Shown here one piece after another: positions 54,550-64,000 of a DNA stretch of 64,000 bases. The number at the start of each line of letters is the position of its first letter. The stretch's first letter is position 1. Below the pieces are notes generated by a model, which saw nothing but the letters and a program-made list of their open reading frames with translations, was not told the origin of the DNA and made no database searches. Position numbers and translations under genes: made by a program. The stretch comes from Aspidiotus rigidus (taxonomy: Eukaryota > Arthropoda > Insecta > Hemiptera > Diaspididae): NCBI GenBank assembly GCA_035079385.1, contig JAVHKY010000056.1:1612001-1676000 (forward strand). Reading direction: 5' to 3'.

Positions 54550-57500
54550 TGGTTTGGCTAAAAATGATTCTCTTGCATTATTCTGGTCAATTTCTAGAAG
54601 CTATGTCATGACTTGGCGAAATTGAAGCTACTTGTAAAACCAAGATGAATTTCTCCAATAAATTATGGTTTAACTCTATATGTTCACCCATAATCTGCCT
54701 ACTCTACTGTTACAGTTCAGCTGGGAATAATTCTGTCTCTTAATTCTGGTCAAGTACTAGCCCCTATGTCATTGCTTAGCAAAAATGAAGCCTCTAGTGA
54801 GACCAAGATGAATTTTTCCAATAAATTATGGGTTAATACTCTATGTTAAGCCATAATCCTACTATACTGTAATGTTGAAGTTTCGCTGGCAATAATAATG
54901 TTTCCCAATTCTGGCCAAATACTAGTCCATATGTCACAGCTTGGTAAAAATGAAGCCTCTTGTAAAAGCCAGATGAATTTTTCCAATTAATTATGGCTTA
55001 ACAATCTATGTTCACCCATAATCTTCCTACTCTACTGTTGAAGTTTAGCTGAAAATAATACTGTTTCCAAATTCTAGTCAAGTACCAGTCCACATGTCAT
55101 AGCTTGGCAAAAATAAAGCCTCTTGAAAAGTTAGATGAATTTTTCCCATAAATTATGGGTTAACACTCTATGTTCAGCCATAATCTTACTATACTGTAAT
55201 GTTGAAGTTTAGCTGGAAATAATACTGTGTCCCAATTCTGGTCAAATACTAGTCCATATCTCACGGCTTAACAAAAATGAAGCCTCTAGTGAGACCAAGA
55301 TGAATTTTTCCAATAAATTATGGGTCAACACTCTATGTTCACCCATAATCCTTGTACTGTATTGTTGCAGGTCCGCTGGAAATAAGTCTATTTCTCAATT
55401 CTGGGCAAGTACTAGTCCCTATGTCAGAGCTTAGCAAAAATGAAGCCTTTTTGTAAAAGCCAGATGAAGTTTTCCGAAAAATTATTGGTTAACACTCTAT
55501 GTTCACCAATAATCTTCCTACTGTACGGTTAGAGTTCAGCTGGGAATCATTCTGTTTCCTAATTCTCGTCAAGTACTAGTCCCTATGTCATAGCTTAGCA
55601 AAAATGAAGTCTCTTGCAAGACCGAAATGAATTTTTCCAATAAATTATGGGTTAACATTCCATGTTCACCCATAATCTTTGTACTGTACTGTTCCAGTTC
55701 AGCTGGAAATAAGTCTATTTCTCAATTCTGGTCAAGTATCGGTCCACATGTTGTAGCTTGGCAAAAATAAAGCCTCTTGAAAAGTTAGATTAATTTTTCC
55801 CATAAATTATGGGTTAACACTCTCTGTTCACCCATAATCTTCCTGCTCTACTGTTACAGTTAAGCTGGGAATAATTCTATATCCCAATTCAGGTCAAGCA
55901 CTAGTGCCTATGTCACAGCTTGGTAAAAATGAAGCCTCTTGTAAAAGCCAGATGAATTTTTCCAATTAATTATGGCTTAACAATCTATTTTCACCCATAA
56001 TCTTCCAACTCTACTGTTGAAGTTTAGCTGAAAATTATACTGTTTCCAAATTCTAGTCAAGTACCAAACCACATGTCATAGCTTGGTAAATATAAAGCCT
56101 CTTGAAAAGTTGGATGAATTTTTCCCATAAATTATGGGTTCACACTCTCTGTTCACCCATAATCATCCTACTCTACTGTTACAGTTCAGCTGGGAATAAT
56201 TCTATATCCCAATTCGTGTCAAGCACTAGTGCCTATGTCAGAGCTTAGGAAAAATGAAGCCTCTTGTAAAACCCAGATGAATTTTTCTAATAAATTATGG
56301 GTTTATACTCTATGTTCAGCCATAATCTTACTATACTGTAATGTTGAAGTTTAGCTGGAAATAATACTGTGTCCCAATTTTGGTCAAATACTAGTCCATA
56401 TCTCACGGCTTAACAAAAATAAAGCCTCTAGTGAGACCAAGATGAATTTTTCCAATAAATTATGGGTTAACACTCTATGTTCACCCATAATCTTTGTACT
56501 GTATTGTTGCAGTTCAGCTGGAAATAAGTCTATTTCTCAATTCTGGGCAAGTACTAGTCCCTATGTCAGAGCTTAGCAAAAATGAAGCTTTTTGTAAAAG
56601 CCAGATGAAGTTATCCAAAAAATTATTGGTTAACACTCTATGTTCACCAATAATCTTCCTACTGTACGGTTAGAGTTCAGCTGGGAATCATTCTGTTTCC
56701 TAATTCTCGTCCAGTACTAGTCTCTATGTCATAGCTTAGCAAAAATGAAGTCTCTTGCAACACCGAAATGAATTTTTCCAATAAATTATGGGTTAACATT
56801 CCATGTTCACCCATAATCTTTGTACTGTACTGTTGCAGTTCAGCTGGAAATAAGTCTATTTCTCAATTCTGGTCAAGTACCGGGCCACATGTTTTAGCTT
56901 GGCAAAAAAAAAGCCTCTTGAAAAGTTAGATTAATTTTTCCCATAAATTATGGGTTAACACTCTCTGTTCACCCATAATCATCCTAGTCCACTGTTACAG
57001 TTCAGCTGGGAATAATTCTATATCCCAAATCGTGTCAAGCACCAGTGCCTATGTCAGAGCTTAGGAAAAATGAAGCCTCTTGTAAAACCCAGATGAATTT
57101 TTCTAATAAATTATGGGTTAATACTCTATAATCAGCCATAATCTTACTATACTGTAATGTTGAAGTTTAGCTGGAAATAATACTGTGTCCTAATTCTGGT
57201 CAAGTACAAGTCCCTGTTTCAAATCTTAGCAAAAATGAAGCCTCTAGTGAGACCAAGATGAATTTTTCCAATAAACTATGGGTTAATACACTATGTTCAG
57301 CCATAATCCTACTATACTGTAATGTTGAAGTTTAGCTGGCAATAATACTGTTTCCCAATTCTGGCCAAATACTAGTCCATATGTCACGGCTTGGTGAAAA
57401 TGAAGCCTCTTGTAAAAGCCAGATGAATTTTTCCAATTAATTATGGCTTAACAATCTATTTTCACCCATAATCTTCCAACTCTACTGTTGAAGTTTAGCT

Positions 57501-60500
57501 GAAAATTATACTCTTTCCAAATTCTAGTCAAGTACCGGGCCACATGTTTTAGCTTGGCAAAAAAAAAGCCTCTTGAAAAGTTAGATTAATTTTTCCCATA
57601 AATTATAGGTTAACACTCTCTGTTCACCCATAATCTTCCTGCTCTACTGTTACAGTTCAGCTGGGAATAATTCTATATCCCAATTCGTGTCAAGCACTAG
57701 TGCCTATGTCAGAGCTTAGGAAAAATGAAGCCTCTTGTAAAACCCAGATGAATTTTTCTAATAAATTATGGGTTAATACACTATGTTCAGCCATAATCCT
57801 ACTATACTGTAATGTTGAAGTTTAGCTGGCAATAATACTGTTTCCCAATTCTGGCCAAATACTAGTCCATATGTCACAGCTTGGTAAAAATGAAGCCTCT
57901 TGTAAAAGCCAGATGAATTTTTCCAATTAATTATGGCTTAACAATCTATTTTCACCCATAATCTTCCAACTCTACTGTTGAAGTTTAGCTGAAAATTATA
58001 CTCTTTCCAAATTCTAGTCAAGTACCGGGCCACATGTTTTAGCTTGGCAAAAAAAAAGCCTCTTGAAAAGTTAGATTAATTTTTCCCATAAATTATAGGT
58101 TAACACTCTCTGTTCACCCATAATCTTCCTGCTCTACTGTTACAGTTCAGCTGGGAATAATTCTATATCCCAATTCGTGTCAAGCACTAGTGCCTATGTC
58201 AGAGCTTAGGAAAAATGAAGCCTCTTGTAAAACCCAGATGAATTTTTCTAATAAATTATGGGTTAATACACTATGTTCAGCCATAATCCTACTATACTGT
58301 AATGTTGAAGTTTAGCTGGCAATAATACTGTTTCCCAATTCTGGCCAAATACTAGTCCATATGTCACAGCTTGGTAAAAATGAAGCCTCTTGTAAAAGCC
58401 AGATGAATTTTTCCAATTAATTATGGCTTAACAATCTATTTTCACCCATAATCTTCCAACTCTACTGTTGAAGTTTAGCTGAAAATTATACTGTTTCCAA
58501 ATTCTAGTCAAGTACCAAACCACATGTCATAGCTTGGCAAATATAAAGCCTCTTGGAAAGTTGGATGAATTTTTCCCATAAATTATGGGTTAACACTCTC
58601 TGTTCACCCATAATCATCCTAGTCTACTGTTACAGTTCAGCTGGGAATAATTCTATATCCCAAATCGTGTCAAGCACCAGTGCCTATGTCAGAGCTTAGG
58701 AAAAATGAAGCCTCTTGTAAAGCCCAGATGAATTTTTCTAATAAATTATGGGTTAATACTCTATAATCAGCCATAATCTTACTATACTGTAATGTTGAAG
58801 TTTAGCTGGAAATAATACTGTGTCCTATTTCTGGTCAAGTACAAGTCCCTGTTTCAAATCTTAGCGAAAATGAGGCCTCTAGTGAGACCAAGATGAATTT
58901 TTCCAATCAACTATGGGTTAATACTCTATGTTCACCCATAATCTTTGTACTGTATTGTTGCAGTTCAGCTGGAAATAAGTCCATTTCTCAATTCTGGGCA
59001 AGTACTAGTTCCTATGTCAGAGCTTAGCAAAAATGAAGCCTTTTGTAAAAGCCAGATGAAGTTTTCCAAAAAATTATTGGTCAACACTCTATGTTCACCA
59101 ATAATCTTCCTACTGTACGGTTAGAGTTCAGCTGGGAATCATTCTGTTTCCTAATTCTCGTCAAGTACTAGTCCCTATGTCATAGCTTAGCAAAAATGAA
59201 GTCTCTTGCAAGACCGAAATGAATTTTTCCAATAAATTATGGGTTAACATTCCATGTTCACCCATAATCTTTGTACTGTACTGTTGCAGTTCAGCTGGAA
59301 ATAAGTCTATTTCTCAATTCTGGTCAAGTACCGGGCCACATGTTTTAGCTTGGCAAAAAAAAAGGCTCTTGAAAAGTTAGATTAATTTTTCCCATAAATT
59401 ATGGGTTAACACTCTCTGTTCACCCATAATCTTCCTGCTCTACTGTTACAGTTCAGCTGGGAATAATTCTATATCCCAATTCGTGTCAAGCACTAGTGCC
59501 TATGTCAGAACTTAGGAAAAATGAAGCCTCTTGTAAAACCCAGATGAATTTTTCTAATAAATTATGGGTTAATACTCTATAATCAGCCATAATCTTACTA
59601 TACTGTAATGTTGAAGTTTAGCTGGAAATAATACTGTGTCCTATTTCTGGTCAAGTACAAGTCCCTGTTTCAAATCTTAGCAAAAATGAAGCCTCTAGTG
59701 AGACCAAGATGAATTTTTCCAATAAACTATGGGTTAATACTCCATGTTCAGCCATAATCCTACTATACTGTAATGTTGAAGTTTAGCTGGCAATAATACT
59801 GTTTCCCAATTCTGGCCAAATACTAGTCCATATGTCACAGCTTGGTAAAAATGAAGCCTCTTGTAAAAGCCAGATGAATTTTTCCAATTAATTATGGCTT
59901 AACAATCTATTTTCACCCATAATCTTCCAACTCTACTGTTGAAGTTTAGCTGAAAATTATACTGTTTCCAAATTCTAGTCAAGTACCAAACCACATGTCA
60001 TAGCTTGGCAAATATAAAGCCTCTTGAAAAGTTGGATGAATTTTTCCCATAAATTATGGGTCAACACTCTCTGTTCACCCATAATCATCCTACTCTACTG
60101 TTACAGTTCAGCTGGGAATAATTCTATATCCCAAATCGTGTCAAGCACCAGTGCCTATGTCAGAGCTTAGGAAAAATGAAGCCTCTTGTAAAACCCAGAT
60201 GAATTTTTCTAATAAATTATGGGTTAATACTCTATGTTCAGCCATAATCTTACTATACTGTAATGTTGAAGTTTAGCTGGAAATAATACTGTGTCCCAAT
60301 TCTGGTCAAATACTAGTCCATATGTCACAGCTTGGCAAAAATGAAGCCTATTTTAAAAGCCTGATGAATTTTTCCAATTAATTATGGGTTAATACTCTAT
60401 GTTCACCCATAATCTTCCTACTCTAATGTTACAGTTCCGCTGGGAATAATTCTGCCTCTTAATTCTGGTCAAGTACAAGTCCCTGTCTCAAATCTTAGCA

Positions 60501-62905
60501 ATAATGAAGACTCTTGTAAGACCAACAATAATGAAGACTCTTGTAAGACCAAGATGAATTTTTCCAATAAATTATGGTTTAAAACCTTCATGTTCACCCA
60601 TAATCTTCCTACTTTCCTGTTACAGTTCAGCTGGGAATAATTCTGTCTCTTAATTCTGGTCAAGTAAAAGTCCCTATGTCCATACTTAGCAAAAATGAAG
60701 GCTCTTGTGAGACAAGATGTATTTTTCCAATAAATTATGGTTAAACACCTTCATATTCACATATCAGGGCCTGTCACCCATAATCTTTCTACTGTAATAT
60801 TGAAGTTTAGCTGAAAATAATACTATTCCCTAATTCTGGTCAAGTACTAGGCCCTATATCATTGCTTAGAAAAAATGGAGCCTCTAGTGAGACCAAGATG
60901 AATTTTTCTAATAAATTATGGGTTAAAACTCTATGTTCAGCCATAATATTACTATACTGTAATATTGAAGTTCAGCTGGAAATAATACTGTTTCCCAATT
61001 CTGTCCAAATACTAGTCCATATGTCACAGCTTGGTAAAAATGGAACCTCTTGTAAAAGCCAGATAAATTTTTCCAATAAATTATGAGTTAACAATCTATG
61101 TTCACCCATAATCTTCCTACTGTACTGTTACAGTTCAGCCGGGAATAATTCTGTTTCCTAATTCTGGTCTAGTACTAGTTCCTATGTCATAGCTTAGCAA
61201 AAATGAAGTCTCTTGTAAGACCGAGATGAATTTTTCCAATAAATTATGACGTAGGGTCTCGTACTAGACCAGAATTGGTAAACAGTATTATTTTCAGCTA
61301 AAGTTCAACATTACAGTAGAATGATTAGGGGTGAACATGGATTGTTGACCCATAATTTATTGGAAAAACTCATCTTAGTCTTACAAGAGACCTCATTTTT
61401 GCCAAGCTATGACATAGGAACTAATACTAGACCAGAATTAGGAGATAGAATTATTCCCGGCTGAACTGTAACAGTACAGTAGGAAGATTATGGGTGAACA
61501 TAGATTGTTAACCCATAATTTATTGGAAAAATTCATCTGGTTTTTACAAGAGGCTGCATTTTTACCAAGCTGTGACATATGGACTAGTATTTGACCAGAA
61601 TTGGGAAACAGTATTATTTCCAGCTGAACTTCAACATTACAGTATAGTAAGATTATGGGTGAACATAGAATGTTCACCTATAATTTATTGGAAAAATTTA
61701 TCTTGGTCTCACTAGAGGCTCCATTTTGATAGGCAATGAAACGGGGGCTCGTACTTGACCAGAATTGAGAAACAGTATTATTTCCAGCTAAACTTCAATA
61801 TTACAGTAGAAAGACTATGGGTGACAGGCCCTGATAGGTGAACATGAAGGTATTAAACCATAATTTATTGGAAAAATTCATCTTGGTCTTACAAGGGACT
61901 TCATTTTCGCTGAGATTTGACATAGGGACTTGTACTTGACCAGAATTAGGAGACAGAATTATTCCCAGCTGAACTATAACAGTACAGTAGGAAGATTATC
62001 GGTGAACATAGAGTGTTAACCAATAATTTTTTGGATAACTTCATCTGGCTTTTACAAAAAGCTTCATTTTTGCTAAGCTCTGACATAGGGACTAGTACTT
62101 GCCCAGAATTGAGAAATAGACTTATTTCCAGCTGAACTGCAACAGTACAGTACAAAGATTATGGGTGAACATAGAGTGTTAACCTATAATTGATTGGAAA
62201 AATTCATCTTGGTCTCACTAGAGGCTTCATTTTTGTTAAGCCATGACGAAGGGACTTGTACTTGACCAGAATTGGTAAACAGTATTATTTTCAGCCAAAC
62301 TTCAACATTACAGTAGAAAGATTATGGGTGAACATGCTTATCATAGTGAAGCCTCTAGTGAGACCAAGATGAATTTTTCCAATAAATTATGGGTTAACAC
62401 TCTATGTTCACCCATAGTCTTTGTACTGTACTGTTGCAGTTCAGCTGGAAATAATTATATTTCTCAATTCTGGGCAAGTACTAGTCCCTATGTCAGAGCT
62501 TAGCAAAAATGAAGCCTTTTGTAAAAGCCAGATGAAGTTTTCCAAAAAATTATTGGTCAACACTCCATGTTCATCCATAATCTTCCTACTGTACAGTTAC
62601 AGTTCAGCTGGGAATAATTCTGTTTCCTAATTCTTGTCAAGTACTAGTCCCTATGTCATAGCTTAGCAAAAATGAAGTCCCTTGTAAGACCGAGATGAAT
62701 TTTTCCAATAAATTATGGTTTAACACTCCACGTTCACCCATCAGGGCCTGTCACCCATAATCTTTCCACTGTAATGTTGAAGTTTAGCTGAAAATGATAC
62801 TGTTTCTCAATTCTGGTCATGTACGAGTCCCTATGTCATAGCTTAGCAAAAATGAAGTCCCTTGTAAGACCAAGATGAAATTTTCCAATAAATTATGGGT
62901 AAAAC
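54550..62905. repeat. ~163-bp satellite array, about 50 monomers
   Basis: Monomers share AATGAAGCCTCTTGTAAAA, GATGAATTTTTCC, AATAAATTATGGGTTAACAC, TCTATGTTCACCCATAATCT, CAGCTGGAAATAA and CTATGTCANAGCTTAGC. Each has a small hairpin, ATTATGGGT paired with ACCCATAAT across about 15 nt. A three-monomer higher-order unit of about 490 bp is clear at 57.2-58.7 kb. A block at about 61,250-62,335 is inverted. Open frames inside are repeat products. Confidence 0.95.
61250..62335 (-). repeat. Inverted block within the satellite
   Basis: Monomers read in reverse orientation between a junction at AATTATGACGTAGGGTCTCG (about 61,240-61,260) and a second one near GGTGAACATGCTTATCATAG (about 62,330-62,345). 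About six to seven monomers. Confidence 0.9.
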
Positions 62906-63670
62906 ACCAGGCCAGAGTGAAGGGGGTCAGTGTCGATGTTGATGTGATGGTTTGGAGGAAACTCACAAGGAGCATTCTGGATTCCATCACTTTTTCCCCC
63001 CACAGATGTGATCCGTGATGTTTGTATGTGTTGGATCTGTCCCCCATTTCCTGGGGAAGTCCTCCCCCCAATTTGCTCAGACCTTCCGCCCATAGGGCTT
63101 CAGTCCATTGTTTTACAACCCTACCTCATGTTAAGGGTTGCTTGTGAGGCTGATTAACCCCAGCGTGGTCTTTACAAGGTGGAATGTAGTGATGGTAGAG
63201 GCTTTTATATTGGTGAGACCAGCCGCCAAATGAAGGTGGGAGGAGCTGAGCACCTGAAGTCTTGAAATAAGGGAGACCTAGGGGAGTTAGCTTTTGCTGA
63301 TAATTTAATATAGCGGCCACAGTTTCCGTGAGGGATCGGAAAGGCTCCTCCATTAGGAGAACTCCTACCGTAAGTGCTTGAGCATAATTATAAAGATAAT
63401 GCGTGATCTCAATACCAATGACATTACTGTAATTGAATCGTAGATCCCGGAAGATGGCCTGATTGAACTGGTTTATGATTCATAGCGGGATTTCTCGTTT
63501 GGTCAATCTTAATACCTTCTTTCTCTCCTCCGTTTGTCAGTTGCTTTCATTTTAGTCCGGAAGATAGTTTATTAACTGAAAGCGCGCGTTGTTTTAATTT
63601 TTTCGACGGTTTGCATTGTTTAGTCTCCCTTTGGAGTATTATTATTTTCGCTATTATTATGGATAACTGT
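62905..63670 (+). pseudogene. Penelope-like element 3' end with GIY-YIG domain, decayed
   Basis: At about 63,180 the frame reads YKVECSDGRGFYIGETSRQM then KVGGAEHLKS and a stop. Later parts match, in other frames, the copy at 1825-2335, including the end of the protein and the 3' untranslated region to about 63,665. The 62,905-63,170 part may be upstream Penelope sequence or another fragment. The satellite stops where this begins. Confidence 0.75.
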
Positions 63671-64000
63671 AACGTAGAAGAACGTATTCGTTTAATTTTC
63701 CCCCTTCCTATCATATATAGCTCGAGAGTAGAAATTTTTCCAAATTTTTAGCCGGACAGCGCAAGGCAAATTTCTAAAAAACCTCCCATGGAACAAGTTC
63801 TCTGTTAAATATTTTGACTCTCGAACTATATTGTACTAGGCTCATAGTTGGTCTAGGCCTCCTTGAATTCTCGATACCAAATCCAATTTGACTCATAAAA
63901 TAGGTTCCCAGCGTTCCTCGTTCAACTTCGTTAAGGAGCCGTCGTTTTTTTTTTCAGTTTCTTTCTTTATGTGATAGGAAGTAATTTTTTTCCAATTTCC
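63671..64000. other. No recognisable gene
   Basis: Short window end; nothing supported. Confidence 0.5.

Noticed and set aside
60469..62630. Short open frames with LLYCYSSAGNNS-type products
   Set aside because: Repeat-derived from the satellite on both strands.
54550..62905. Regular repeats as a CRISPR array
   Set aside because: Monomers are tandem and similar throughout, with no unique spacers; the genome is eukaryotic.

Overview
The window is AT-rich animal DNA, most likely from an insect. The evidence is GT-AG introns, a P-element-like transposase gene, Penelope, Jockey and Ty3/gypsy remnants, Helitrons, many fold-back elements, and a TATA box followed by repeats of the arthropod initiator TCAGT. 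Species cannot be told from the sequence. I saw no tRNA, rRNA or CRISPR array.

Layout. 1-3.4 kb: the 3' part of a P-element/THAP9-type transposase gene with phase-0 introns. One exon is split by a 405-bp MITE with a 7-bp target duplication, and one intron holds a Penelope 3' end. 3.4-6.5 kb: mostly empty, with one fold-back MITE and a Helitron 3' end. 6,650-25,846: the central feature, a 19.2-kb insertion bounded by identical 8-bp duplications (TAATTTAT) and short hAT-like inverted ends (CAGRGTTGCGA). It has two GTTTTAAAC-rich subterminal zones, and inside them two nearly identical 8.7-kb arms in inverted orientation around a 1.2-kb chimeric spacer. Each arm carries a small gene set: an unrecognised family A (two decayed copies and one better copy near the centre), unrecognised family B, a two-exon acidic/basic gene C, a Cys-containing repeat module D and a FLYWCH zinc-finger gene E behind a GGGACC-type tandem repeat. 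Two family A copies are followed by a canonical histone mRNA 3' stem-loop although no histone gene is present.

27-43 kb: a mobile-element graveyard. It holds two related MITEs with 8-bp duplications, a Helitron end carrying a Ulp1/C48 protease gene, a second Helitron remnant with OTU protease and Rep N-terminal segments, a decayed exon array of unknown origin, Ty3/gypsy integrase and Jockey remnants, and a complete 949-bp non-autonomous Helitron.

44.4-52.4 kb: an 831-codon intact single-exon gene for a protein with a signal peptide, a bacterial-type AAA-ATPase-like domain and a PD-(D/E)XK nuclease domain. It is flanked by 394-bp direct repeats derived from a small two-exon gene family, and a compact divergent gene pair lies upstream. 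53.5-64 kb: a Penelope RT remnant, about 8.3 kb of a ~163-bp satellite with a hairpin in each monomer, a higher-order period and one inverted block, then another Penelope 3' end.

Few genes look functional today: the AAA/nuclease gene, the Ulp1-like ORF, perhaps family A near the palindrome centre, and perhaps the small divergent pair. The rest is transposon biology, and the palindrome is the most unusual object.
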